A DNA stretch of 64,000 nt from Daedaleopsis sinensis (lineage: Eukaryota; Basidiomycota; Agaricomycetes; Polyporales; Polyporaceae). The translations under genes were made by a program, and so were the position numbers. The stretch spans positions 2,976,001-3,040,000 of the forward strand of contig CM066300.1 of NCBI GenBank assembly GCA_033807695.1, in the 5' to 3' direction. The notes beneath the pieces were generated by a model. The model saw nothing but the letters and a program-made list of their open reading frames with translations. It did no database searches and was not told the origin of the DNA. The stretch's first letter is position 1. The number at the start of each line of letters is the position of its first letter. Positions 32,964-44,917 of this stretch are shown here, piece after piece.

Positions 32964-33540
32964 GCTGGTGACGGCGTAGATCTCGTATGGACCATTCGGA
33001 CTGTGTCTTGATATCAGACAGTCTAACACGAGCGATTGGACACTATGTGACATTTAACTTAGTTAGCTAGTACATGGGACTCATTCCAGTAGTAGTACAG
33101 TACGTCTCACGACACATCCTCAGCTACTCTCCTCATCTTTCTCGCACGAACTCATGTATTCATCCATTAATCGGCTGGCATCTTGAACTAGTACTAGTGA
33201 TCTCGACCTTCTCGACCTAGGATGTCGTGTCGGGTTTATGAGTCGGGGTTCGCCATCCTCAGGCCAGGCATTCAAAGAACCATTGCAACGTATGTATAGT
33301 CTTGCACTCTGGTGCAGTGAATCCTCAGTTGATGATAAGTAGACAGAAGCCAACCGAGACGCGGTCACGAGACTGCGATAAGATGCGGCTCTGGGGTTCT
33401 GCCTGAAGAGGAGCATTTGCCCAAGGCCTGCAGGATGTCTTCTCTTGTTCTCTTCATTCCCGCCTCTGGAGGCGATCTACAGTTCTGACTCTACGCACTC
33501 TTTAATATCTCTAATCGTGCTCATCTCTAATCTTTACATC
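32964..33540. other. Intergenic
   Basis: This lies between the heparinase-like gene and homeodomain gene 2. Nothing coding was seen. Several ACTAGTA-type short AT-rich motifs occur but no assignable signal. Confidence 0.5.
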
Positions 33541-34690
33541 ATGCACCGGCAGTCTAAGGCTGGACGCTCCCCTCGTACTAGTACTCGTTCTCGCGCACAT
33601 CTGCCACACTCTGCCGATGGCGACCTCTCGGAGTCTCTCGTCGACATTTCTGTGGTACAGGATGGTTTCTCGGACACACAATCTATTTCTACGATACCCG
33701 TCATGAATGCCTCGTCGATGGAGCCGGTCGTGGCACGCCTACCGCCATCTGTTAACGCGCCGGAAAGGAAGCATCGGCACAGGATGACGGACCTGCAGCT
33801 TCAACAGCTCGAAGGGCTCTACCAAGCGAGCACCCACCCTACGAGAGAGACGAAGGATGCCATAGCGAAGGAGATCGGAATGTGAGTACACCGTCGGTCG
33901 AATTGATCTTGAGCTCAACGATGCCGCCAGGTCGTCCAAAAGCGTCCTAATCTGGTTCCAGAACCGCAGACAGGATCGGCGAAAGAAATCTGGCAAGGGG
34001 CGTACAGCCGCTAGTCCTAAGAAGACACAGTCCTCCGGTGCATCCAAGGCGAAGTCAACGGCGTCGAAGAAGCACACCGGGGCAGCTCAGGCGGCGAACC
34101 CAGCGTCGGCGGTCGCGACGACCTCACCGTCTCAGCACAGCGACGGCTCCACCGCGACAAGCCACACATACGACCCGATTATGCTGCGTCTGCCTGCCTT
34201 CTCCCGCTGCAGCTCTGGTACTCTCGCGTCTGAGAACGGCAACACGACCGGCGGGGACCGGAAACGCACCTCGAGCTCTCCTCTCAGTTTCTGGCTACCT
34301 TTGCCTGCGTCTGCTCTCGGTCGTACTCCCCGCGCGCACCCCGGGCCTGGGACGGATACTGGCGACACACCATCGCCGCCCGCGCCAGTGCGTGCCCTCA
34401 AGCCGAGTCTCGACTGGGCGTGCGCGAACTCTGCTGCCCGGCGCGACCACGGTGCGTCCGTGTATCGCGACGAAGATGACTCGGAGGGAGATATCACTGA
34501 GGTCGAGATGGAGCCAGCCGAGCGGGCGCACACTCGCACGCGCAACAGAGCTACGATCCCGCTCAAGGGGCTGCGGGCTCGCAATCTCGAGCTCGAGAAC
34601 GTGGATGTCTCGCGGGAGTACGAGATGGTGCCCCCCGACCTCGCGCTTGGTGCCTCGCTGCTCCTCTCTCTCAAGCATTCGGCGGATTGA
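33541..34690 (+). CDS. Homeodomain transcription factor 2
   Basis: This predicted nuclear regulator has about 366 residues in two exons (33541-33881, 33931-34690). The homeodomain runs from about residue 77 to 135: RKHRHRMTDLQLQQLEGLYQ opens it, and VLIWFQNRRQDRRKKSGKGR closes it with the WFQNRR core and a basic tail likely serving as a nuclear signal. The intron splits a Met codon immediately before helix 3, exactly as in the gene at 28871. The long C-terminal region is Ser/Thr/Pro-rich, with SLDWACANSAARRD matching the other gene's SLEWACAKARAERR. It is probably an ancient paralogue of the gene about 5 kb upstream; the heparinase-like gene sits between the two. Confidence 0.85.
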
Positions 34691-35045
34691 TACCCACACT
34701 AGTGTATTTCTTGATATCCTGGATTTCTAGTTCCACCTGTATACATGGCATTGGAACGGTATCCGGTCAACTCTACCCTTATTCACATCTTACTCACTGT
34801 ATGCGCATGTATCTGTAGCAATCCCTGTCCACACTTTCTAGTCCATGCTGATATTACAACACTTGGACATAAGTTCAGTAAGCGAGAAAAAACGAAAGGT
34901 GCACAGATTGCGCGCGAGGGAACACCACGGTCCATTGTAACAACCGATTGGGATACAGATGTAGTATTATATATGGTAGAGTGCGCAAGATGTGAGTGCC
35001 AATCGTTAGCTAGCTAGTGACAAGAACTACATGTGCACCTCAACC
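34691..35045. other. Convergent 3' intergenic region
   Basis: This lies between the 3' ends of homeodomain gene 2 and the WD40 gene. It is AT-richer than its surroundings. No gene was seen. Confidence 0.5.
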
Positions 35046-38000
35046 TCAACCTATAGATTTTTTCCGTTTCTTGCCCAACTTAGCTGGAGAAGCATCTTCC
35101 GTTTCTGGTCGGCTAGGAGTGTGAGGGTGGCCATTTGGCATAATTCCGTTGTGTTTCGGAGTGCCCTTGGGCGAAGAGGTACCGTGGACACCGTTAGCGT
35201 GAGGGGGGATGCCGTTGGGTTTGTGCACTCCGTTGACCTGGGGAGGCGGTTTTGTTGATGGTGCTGCTCGAGCATACTGAATGAGCCACGAGAAGATCGT
35301 ACAGCACTGGTGAACTGACCTTTGATTGCATGCTGCACGAATAGTGCTACGAACCCACCCATCTCTTGCCGGTCTACCACCCGATCGAGTGGCGCACTCT
35401 TCGTCGGACGATCGACCTCATCCGCATCCTCATCCACGTCCATCTCGTCCTCTGGCACTACCTCCTCTTCTGGTACCTCTACATCCAGAGGTCGCGCGGT
35501 GAGGAATCCGTCCATAACAGTGTCGAACAACAACTCCAGAGGTGGCATGAGGTGTGCAGGGACGTCAAAGATTTCCGCAACGTCTTTGCCTTTCCATGAC
35601 TGTGCATAACTGCTTGCTGCTGCCGATGGACCTGGAGCTGTAGCGAGATCTGCGAAGGCGGAGGCGCCGAAGATGTCGTGGAACAGTGTGCGTTTGCCTG
35701 CGGTCACATCTTGCGTGATGCCTTGCGCTGATGCACCATCTTCTTCTGGAAGCTGTACATCGTCCCCGAAGACGACGACGCTCCACGACATTGTGATACC
35801 AACGAGAGTAAATCCAGAAGGATCTGTCGGGAAGAAACCAAAGGACGGGACGGGGACGACACTATGGAGTTGGAATGGGAGCGTGCGGATGGATGAAGCG
35901 GTCGACGAGGAAGGGCTAAATACTAGCACTCTAGTCCTGGGCAAGTCTCCAATCGTTCGTGGTGAAATGCGCTCCATGACGACGAATTGTTCTTCAGTTG
36001 GATGGGGAATGACCCCTTCCACAGCTGTTGAACTATGATACCGCCACCGTACTGAGAGGAGAGAAAGTATGTAAGCTAAGGATGTATAAGGATGGGACGA
36101 CGAGAGTGGCTTACAGCTTTGGTAGACCAGATCCCATAACAGGACATCTCGTGGACCTGAGACAGCTAAGTAGCGACCGCTTGAGCCAACGAAGTGCGAG
36201 CTCGACACCGTTCCGCAATCAGGGCAGGTTAGGACCTGACAGAGAGCATTCGTGTCTGGTTCATATATGGCGACATGAGATCCAACTGGCACGGCGAGCA
36301 GCGAGCCATCTGAGGACCATGAGACGCCTGTGGGGACCTCGGCACGGAAGCGTACGGTCGAACGGGCAACCCAGAACTCTGCATAGATGGAGTCAGCTAC
36401 GACGGCTTATGCGGCACCTCGGACGACGCACCTTCGACGCCTTCCGATTTTGTCTTCACCGAGCGTATCCTCCATGTCTTAATGTTTCCGTCCTCGCCAA
36501 CCGTCGCAAGCAGCAGATCCTCAGAGGTCCGCATCCCCGGCCGGAACGCAATACCGCACAGGCGATTCGAGCCATGCGGTCGGTCAATCCGAGTGTTCAG
36601 TATCCAGAAGCCAGATTTGCGGTCCCATTGCCAGATCTTCATATAGACCTCAGTGCGGAACGAGTCGTCACCTTCTCGCGTGTCCACAGTGGTCATCCAA
36701 TCTCCGGAATCTGAGAGTACCACACGCTCGACTCGCGCGGGCTGTAGAGGTTTGTCATCTCGTCTTGAAACTCGATTTGAGGGCGACACCTCAAGCTCAG
36801 ACAATAGTCTTGACGATGAGGGTGAGAATGTTTGTAGAGACGATGGATGTGAGGACGGGAGAACGAGGGTTGAGGAGAGTGAGTGAACAGCAAGAGGGAC
36901 AGCGGTGGAAGTCGACGGCCGATCATGAGATATTGCGGGATCTGCATACTGGTCAGTACGGAACGATAGCACACGCAGCATAGTATGACTGACCTAATTT
37001 AATGCGTGAAACTGATCTTGAGATTTTGAGTGACGAAGCGCGTACGAAGACAAAGGAAGCGTCCGCAAGACTAAGCAGATACTCTTCCTCCCCACCAGTA
37101 TTCAGCGGAGCGACGTGCATGATAGGAGACCCTACTCGTGGTACGAACTCCTTTTTGCCAGTGTGCAGCTGCCAGATGACTAGGACCGACTCCTCCCCTC
37201 CGCTGAGCAGGTACGCGCCGTTCGGGGTGAAGGCAAGAGACGAGACCGCGTGCGCGTGCCAGTGAAGAGTAGTCGTCTGCGCAGTCTTCTCGACTCCAGG
37301 GGTCTTGACCGTCGCAGACTCGTTCAGGCAGTACCACATTCGTATGCACCCGGAAGCGTCCCCTGTCGCAAAGTACTCTTCGGACGGGTGGAACGCCAAG
37401 CACGTCAATCGCTCGGGAGAGACGAACTTCGTGAATCCAGCCTTCACATCGGCTGTCTGGCAGACGTACGCCTTGTGCCCAGCGATCGCAACCAGCCATG
37501 CTCCACTCGGCGACACAGCCAACCCGGTCGTTGACCGCGTTTTGCCCATACCGATCACCTCCGACGAGACGTGGATAGACGAGCCTTGCGTGGCAGCATT
37601 CGGTGTCAAAGAGACTCGCAAGATCGCCACATTATCTTCCGCGGTAGCAACTCCAGCTGCAAAAGGCCGCTTAACGAGGAACAAGTCGCACACGAGCCTA
37701 AGCGCGCACCTTTGCTCTTTTTCTTCGTCGGACGTGCGGCCGCAACGAAGAGGTACCCCTTCAGACTGTCATGGGCGGCGAGATGGAAGATGGGCTGCGA
37801 GACGGAGATCGTCTGGAGGAGCGAGGCATCGAGGAAATCCCACACACGAATGTATCCGTCTAGAGAGCCGGTGATCAGCTGGAAAGGGTTGTGCGGGCTG
37901 ACGATCGCCGAGGTGACAGTGTCCGAGTGCTGCGAGCTCCCTGCGCCGTCAGACACGCTGCTTGGTGTCGGAGGAGGTGTGAGGGTCGACACGACCTCCC

Positions 38001-38303
38001 CAGTCGCGACGGAATGGATCTTCACCGAGGGTCCTGAGGCGGAGAAGAAGTAGCTGGACAGACGGTGAGCAGGCTCACTGCAGAACACAACGCAACCACG
38101 CACCTCCCGTCCCGCGTAAAGACAGGCGGCACCCGACTTGCAGACGAGTCCGTCAGGGACTTCCACGACCAAGCCTCCTCCTCTACCTCCTCGACCTCTT
38201 TTCCCTTGGCCTTTCTCCGCTTGCGAGGGTTAGGTGTCTGCGCGTCGGAAGGCGGTGCATCCTGAGTAGGCTTTAAAGTAGCTTGGACAACAGACGCAGT
38301 CAT
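35046..38303 (-). CDS. UTP17: WD40 U3 snoRNP subunit, NAN1/UTP17 (WDR75) type
   Basis: Utp17 belongs to the t-UTP/UtpA part of the small-subunit processome, supporting rDNA transcription and 18S rRNA processing in the nucleolus. The ATG at 38303 was chosen; another in-frame ATG lies at 38333. A basic N-terminal patch (NPRKRRKAKGKE) precedes WD repeats such as SASGPSVKIHSVATGEVVS, ITGSLDGYIRVWDFLDAS, FATGDASGCIRMWYC, LLSGGEESVLVIWQLHTGKK and LATVGEDGNIKTWRI. A second beta-propeller region follows, then an acidic segment (EDEMDVDEDADEVD). The last exon, joined through a GTCAGT donor near 35320, ends in a basic tail KLGKKRKKSIG, a likely nuclear or nucleolar signal. At least six exons are needed. 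The match rests on repeat order and overall length. Confidence 0.8.
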
Positions 38304-38818
38304 GGCACGCGTCCGGTCGACAGCCACAGGCATAGAGGAGTCGGGGCCTTCACAAAGAGGATGGGCGCAAAGACGTTCTTACCAAAATTTTGCCACGTGC
38401 TCAAAATGGCAATCTACGCGCGCCAGCGTCTCTCTGCGCCCGCGTCGGGACCGCCGGCCCCGGGCGCATCTCGACTCAGTGGTGGTTATCCGAGCACTGT
38501 TGCTGCAAGAGAGTGCATTGCGGCGTGTATGTACAAGACTTTTCTATTGCAAAAGGTATAGTAAGGCTCGGAGTTGGGAGCCTATGGACAAGAAATTGAG
38601 TGCATGGGGATAGGAATGATGGCATGTCGTGACTATCATTGAGCAAAGGATACAGCGGCAAGGAGAGTGGGTATCGGAGTACATAAGTCACAAAGTTCGC
38701 ACAGTGAGAGGTCCAGCAGCAAATGAGGGATCTTCGGCTAATTGTGACAACATTCCGCGGAGCAGTTGAGACGGTCGAGATGAAGTTGTGGTACAAGAGA
38801 ACAATGGATGTCATACAT
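38304..38818. other. Intergenic between two minus-strand genes
   Basis: These 515 bases hold the promoter of the WD40 gene and the 3' flank of the zinc-cluster gene. Open frames here lack motifs. Confidence 0.5.
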
Positions 38819-41800
38819 TTACCAGATCTGGGGAGCGGCTGGAAGGTAGTCTGCGGGCAGCAGGAATGCATCAATACCGTTAGCAGAGAACGACGCGCCA
38901 CCAAGCGTTTGGTCCGAAAGCCAAACCGGGAGCTGCTCATTGGACGTCGTCTCGAATCCACGCCAGATGTTGTCGATATTTGGGGCGTACTGCGGACCAT
39001 ACTGCTGCGGCACGCCCATCGACATGTGAGCAATAGCTTCGGGCGACGCCTGATACGGGGGCTCGAACGTAGGCGATGTTGGGGGCTGAGAGGTCGCTGA
39101 ATGGCTGACAGCATCGGAAGAATAGCCAGCGGCATCGCTGTGGGAACGATTCCTCTGGTCTCTCGGAAGGGTTGGAGAACGGGATGTCGAGATTGACTGC
39201 CTCCGTTTCTTGAAGCGCTTCAGCATCAATTGGAGCGTCAACGCATATCGCTTGCCGGGAACTGTAGGGCTGCCGTCAGAATCGATGGGCCCCAGATAGA
39301 AGAGCATTACGTACCCTCCGCAAGAAGGGCAGCCAGTTGCTCGACTAGTGTCCTGATCTCATGGATGTGACATTGGTCAGGGCTACACGACGGAGTCAGT
39401 GGCGTGAAGTCAGGCTCTCATGCCTAGACTCACAATAAACGGCTTAGACGCAGCAGGAACGATGCCGAGAACGTCGCAGTCGCATGTGTGTAATGCACCG
39501 CTATAGAACGTTGTCAGTAAGTTTGGGGGTCATAACTGAGATGACCGCGGGTACGTACCATATTTCATGCCTTCCCTGTAAGCTGGCGAGTTCACTGTGA
39601 TCTCGAGAATCTGCCTTCCAATTTGGATGGATCGAATCGCGAGGTCACGTTGAGCTGGGGGCATCTTCTGGACATCCTCCGGGCCGTCAATACCGCGTAA
39701 AGCTGCGGCATTATGGAAAAGCTCGGCATGAAGATGCTGAATCTGCAAACTCTGCCGGTAGAAGGCTGCACCAGGATTAGAAAATACGCCCACACAGAAA
39801 TAGCGGATGAAACTCACCAGCATCCTCGTATTTCTGCGAGAAAGCCTGGTCCCAAGTCGCATACCAGTTGCGGAACTCCATGTCTGCCTCACGGAGAACA
39901 TTGAAGGTGATCTCGTCGACTGGGCGGTCAAATAAGGGTGACAGATTGTTGTGGACACGCTCGCGAATTGCCATGAGCTCGACGGTCGAGACCAAACGCA
40001 TGTCATCCTCAATGGCGAGAGGGTGCTGAAGGAGGAGTCGACACTGCCATATGCTTTCGTCGTCTTTGAGGATCGCGGGTCGACCAGTACCATAGGACAT
40101 CCTGATGCAAGGGTGAGGCTACGTTCTATCGAACAAGCGTGGTGGAAACATACTGATGCTCAAAGAGGTAGAGACAGAACCATGTCCGCGATGATACCAC
40201 TAGCTGTCTGTCCTTACTTGATGCGGTGGCTTTCCCGGCCTTCATACGCTTGAGTAGCTCAGGCCATGCTTTATGCATCGCTGAGAAAATAGCTAGATTA
40301 TAGTCATGCTCTCCTTGAGTGGATTGGGCCACTCACACAGCTCCATGGCCATGCGCACCGCATGACCACCGCTCAGCCAGCCGTTATCGGACCAGCCAGA
40401 AACCAGAACTAGAATGTATTGAATAAGAATCGGAGGGTAGAAAGGCGCAAACCGCTCACCCATGGCTTGGACAGCTTCTTGACGCGTCACGGGTGAGAAG
40501 AGAGTAGCACATGAGATGGCCTGGACCTCTTCTGAACACTTCAGGAAGATGTCGCTGGGATTACCTAACAAAAGAACGATCAGGACTCACAGCCGCTCTA
40601 TTCTCGTTTCCATGAAATGACTCACCACCTCCATCGCGAACCTTGGCTGCTACCATACATATACAGTCAACAGCAAATGGCGACCGCTCATGTAGAGCAT
40701 CAAAGCTATCCACCGTCGCGTCGAACACGGGCAGGAAAGTGGAGCATCCGTGGTAGAAGCTATAACCACAACGTATGAGCTTCCCACATTGGCAACGTTG
40801 GGCATCGGGATATAGTCGGCCGTACGTACATTCTGAATAGCTCGCGGGCTTCCGCTTCGGAAAGGATCTTCTTTGTCACCACTGGGGATAGTCATCATTA
40901 AGATGTACGTCTTAGACGACAGAGACGGGCTTCATACCGTCTGGGAAGGTCGTCGATCTTGGAGGGGCGTGGAACACCTTTCTGCGCTTTGAAGGACGAG
41001 ACTGTCTCGGCTCAGGTGAAGACGTCCGCGCGCGGCTCGGAGCTTCGCTCTCGCCACCATTCTCCTAAACAACGCCCATGTCAGCCAGCAAACTCAAGAA
41101 GTCGAAATGCTTCCGTCATATACCTTAGCGGCACGCTCGATCGCGACGTCGGCCAATCCTCGCAACACTTCCCAAGGAGCAACGAGGCCGGATGCGGGAA
41201 GTTCGCCGCCCTCTTCCTCGACTTCGGAAGATTCTGCGCTAGTTACGGTCGAGGAAGGTGGAGCGCCTCGTTTTGTTCCTGCTGCGACAGCGCGTCCTGC
41301 GCTATCTGTGGCGTTGTATCTCATGGAGGAAACGTTGGTCGGCTGAGACCGGGGCGGTCCCATGGATTCGATGCTCGAGAAGGGAGGGAGACTGGGCCCA
41401 TGAGCGCCAGGATGGGGTTGGCCCGGAGCGCCGTTATTGTAAGCATGGGGGTGTGGGATGCCATCTGGGCCGACCGGTCGATGGCTTTGCGGATACATCT
41501 GGGGATGAGCTTCCCTATGTTGCCGCTGAGCTACTGCCATTGGGTGAGCAGACGGAACGGTGCTCGTAACTATAGTCAACTCGCGTTAGATCATCTCTAT
41601 TGTTAGTTGACGGCTAGAGGCGCACTTGTTGACGGGGTGGAGACCGCAGGGGAACCCAGAGATTGTGCGCCGGGCGAATGGTGGACAAAAGGAGGAGGAT
41701 AGGGCGAGCGGGACGTCAATGGAGGAGCACCGCCGCGCAGGTGCGCGGCGATTTCCATCAACGTGCTCTGGATAACAGTTTGGCTCTGGCGAATATCGGC

Positions 41801-42283
41801 GACATGGGATTCAAGGCTTCGTATACGTCTGGGCGACAGAGCTTGGTGTCCTTCCAAACGAGCAGCAAAGAGGAGTGCTCACTCTAAACCAGCTTCTCCA
41901 GTCAGGCTGGCTTCTCTTGTCGGCTTTTCAAAGAGACACTCGAGGCCTGCATGTCGGCATCGCCTGCATGGGGGGTTCTCTGCGCCCTCGCATCGCATCT
42001 TCTGTTTGCGACAGGCATTCTGAGGGCAAATGATGAGTGAACCGGAGTAAGGAGAAGGCACGTAGGAAATTGGGACTCACACAAGCACCTAGAATTATCA
42101 CGGTGAATACGGTCCGATGTCTGACGGGCGAGATGGAAATGGAGACTTACGAGGCACCCTGTTCAAAGTCCTCACCATAGGCTTCTGGTCGGGTTTCTGG
42201 CCCGACTTCGGGTCACCGCCGTCGATATCTTCCTGCTTCTTCACGCTGAGATTTGCGCTCGAGATGCTAGAGCCGGGATCCAT
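38819..42283 (-). CDS. Zn2Cys6 fungal transcription factor
   Basis: This is a predicted nuclear regulator. The first exon (42283-42151) gives a short Lys-rich head. An 8-nt exon then completes RACNACRKQKMRCEG, and the zinc cluster continues as CRRCRHAGLEC: six cysteines with the spacing C-x2-C-x6-C-x6-C-x2-C-x6-C. A coiled-coil follows (RIRSLESHVADIRQSQTVIQ), then Pro/Ser-rich sequence. The middle holds the fungal-specific regulatory domain, visible as FYHGCSTFLPVFD, RMAMELCEWP, RTWFCLYLFEHQ and SYGTGRPAIL. The C-terminus is disordered and ends with DAFLLPADYLPAAPQIW. Many introns divide the gene. Regulated genes cannot be told from sequence. A cytidine-rich divergent region separates it from the REEP-like gene. 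Confidence 0.85.
42081..42088 (-). other. 8-nt microexon of the zinc-cluster gene
   Basis: The exon reads GTGCTTGT between TTCTAG and GTGAGT. With the last base of exon 1 it encodes Arg-Ala-Cys and supplies the first zinc-binding cysteine. Omitting it changes the frame and loses the domain. Confidence 0.75.
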
Positions 42284-43789
42284 GGATAAGAGGGAATCGA
42301 TGGGGTGATGGGGCGTCGGGACGTGTTCCGGGGGCGGGGGCGCGCGCGAGGATGGCGGGTCGGAGGGAGCGACGCGTCGGGACGGAGATGGGAGGCGGAA
42401 GGAGGACGGAGCGATGGGACGGAGGGAGGAGGGGGCGAAGGAGGAAAGTTAGCGTTGGGCAAACAAGGCCAAGCTGGGCCATGCGAGGTGCGCTGAGTTG
42501 GGATTGGAGACCACGTTCCTCTGGACTTCCCATTCTGCCGCCGTACGGAGACGTTCATCTCACCCTCCCCTCCGTCCTTTCCTCCTCCCGCTCCGTGCCT
42601 CAGCCGCGCTCATCTGCGATCCAGAACACTCGGCATCGATTCCTGCTGGGAACACCAGCCCGATATTGCACCCCGTCTCCGTCGCCGCCCATGATCTGCG
42701 CTCCCCATAACGCGACCTCCCTCTCGACACGGCTCCCGCATGCGACCTAGAAGGCTCCGACCGTCCCCCTTTTCCCGCTCAGAACCAGTCCATCTTCAAG
42801 AAGCAAGCCACGCGTCGTCCCTCCCACACCTTCCCTGTCAGCCATTATCTCGGCCCAGCCCCCTCCTCTGATTGTTGCCGTACACTCTCGCGCGAGATTG
42901 CATAGATATACCGTGGCCTGATAGGTGCCCGCAACCTGCACACCCTCCCTCGCGCTGGAAACTCTGAGCCAGAATGGTGCCTTGGGTTGCGGGCTAGCTG
43001 CTTTCTCATCCCCTGAGCTTCTTGGCGCCGCCGCATTGCCCAGCTACCGTCGCATTCTGGGGTACGTTTGTCTAGTATCATACTGTCATGTCATCTACGT
43101 AGCTCGACGTGTCAATCCACTCCAGCGCCGCATCACGCTCGCGCTCATCGTCCTCAATTGGTTCATTGCACAAACATGACTCGTACATCACAAGCACCCT
43201 CGCGGTTGCGGACTGATATCGGAAGTATTACACAGATTTACCTGAGATACGTACGTATTGATACGTCGTTCTGCCGCCTCCGTCATCCGATTCTGAGTCC
43301 GCCGGGCGTCCGTATTTACCGCAGTAGTTCAGACGAGGTTATAGAAGTCCACTCCTGCGAAGGTACTATACCGTCATCGCGGACATCATCAGAACGTGTT
43401 CCTCACCACACATCTGCAGCACGATTGCAAGCAACGGCGGACCCTGCACCAACCCGATGTCTATCATCAATGTCGCTCACGGCCTGCGCACTCGATCCCG
43501 AGGCTTTCACAGTCGACCAATTGCAAGTACGAAACGGCCCGCCGGGAGGGGCCGTTCCGGGTGATGGGCGCTCCGACGCGCGCTACTCTCTCAGAGCGCT
43601 TCTGTTGCTGCGCCCGTCACCGCCGGATCCGGACAGCCTGGGTAGAACGTAGAGCGCGCGGCAACTACGCTCGGACAACCTCCACGTAAGTATCCTCGGC
43701 CAACTCAGCCAAAAACCCGACCACTGTTCATTCTCTTCCAACCATCCAACACGTAAACACCTCGTTGAACGACCAGAGGAGCTGTCAAG
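42284..43789. promoter_or_regulatory. Long divergent intergenic region
   Basis: These 1.5 kb separate the start codons of the zinc-cluster gene and the REEP-like gene. The part next to the zinc-cluster gene (42300-42450) is strongly purine-rich on the plus strand. Frames at 42352-42750 and 43068-43652 have no motif and no consistent splice pattern. I see no gene, though a short unrecognised one cannot be excluded. Confidence 0.45.
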
Positions 43790-44706
43790 ATGTGGATGTC
43801 TATGCTGTCGCATATCCTCAGGTACGTTGTTCGTGTGACCTATCCGCGAGGCCTGTCCGATTCACATGTCCTCCTACGCAGCGCCTGGTTCGCGTTCCTC
43901 CTCCCCAGTTACGCAACATGGAAGGCCCTCGCGCATCGTCCTGTCTCTGAGCCGGAACTCGAGAGGTGGTGCATGTATTGGGCAGTCGTCGGCGCCTTTG
44001 TCGCCTTCGAATACGTGACAGGCTGGCTCCTCGACTGGTGAGCGTTCTCCCCACTATCACAGCCGTCCCTGCGTCCAACCCGCTATGCAGGGTGCCATTC
44101 TACTGGGAAGCGAGAACCGTCTTCCTCCTTTTCCTATCTCTACCGCAGACGCAGGTACGTCGATAAGCTTCATCCGGAGTGGCCACGCCTTCACGTGCAC
44201 CGCAGGGTTCCTCTTGGGTGTACATGACGTACCTCCAGCCCTTCCTAGTCAAGAACCAGGCCGACATCGACGCGGGCATTGCTGCAGCGCAGTCCAACGT
44301 CCTCGCCTTCGTCCAGTCGCGCGTCCAGGTCTTCTGGCAGACCTTCTGGGATCTCGCGACCAAGGCCTCAGCAAACCAAAACGGTGCTCCTGGTGCTCCG
44401 GCCCCCGGCGCAGGCCCCCAGCAGCCTGCTAACTACGTCGACACCGCACGTTCCCTCTGGGCAGCGTACGGCTCGTCCGTGATCGGAGCGTTCCAGCAAG
44501 CGGCCAAGCCCGCGAGCGGCGCCCAACCCGGTCAGGCTGCTGCCGCCAGTCGTCCCGCAGCTTCACCCACGCCCTATAACATGGGCTCATCGAGCTCGGT
44601 CCAGGTCAACGCGTTCTCTTCGGAAATGGTCAACAACTTCACTCCCGCATCTTCATCTTCCCACCTTCCCCCACCTTTCCCTGAGCCTCAGGTCCCCGCT
44701 TCGTGA
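43790..44706 (+). CDS. TB2/DP1/HVA22 family ER-shaping protein (Yop1/REEP-like)
   Basis: Members bend tubular ER membrane through hairpin membrane segments. Four exons (43790-43821, 43882-44037, 44091-44154, 44206-44706) give about 250 residues. The core has SAWFAFLLPSYATWKAL, the family motif YWAVVGAFVAFEYVTGWLLDW and VPFYWEARTVFLLFLSLPQT, followed by GSSWVYMTYLQPFL and an amphipathic segment. The 120-residue tail is Ala/Pro/Ser-rich and disordered, longer than in yeast Yop1. The N-terminal domain begins only a few residues before the first hairpin. It could act either in tubule shaping (Yop1-like) or in ER clearance (REEP3/4-like). Confidence 0.85.
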
Positions 44707-44917
44707 ACAGCCGTTATCTAACTTGCGACGCTCAGATATGAGACGTTCATAGCGGTGTATCGGAGGTGTTATTCTCGGACATTGAATCATGATAGGTTAC
44801 TAGATCAAGCAGTTGTTCCCAGTCAAACTCAGCGTTACAGTGTACTCCAAGCTTCTCCCCTGCCAACCTGAGGGTGGGTGGTCGAGAAAATAGACCAAGT
44901 GAACTTCTTTCCTGCGG

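Noticed and set aside
42352..43652. Possible genes in the long divergent region
   Set aside because: Frames have no motifs, no consistent codon use and no splice pattern; they overlap purine-rich simple sequence.
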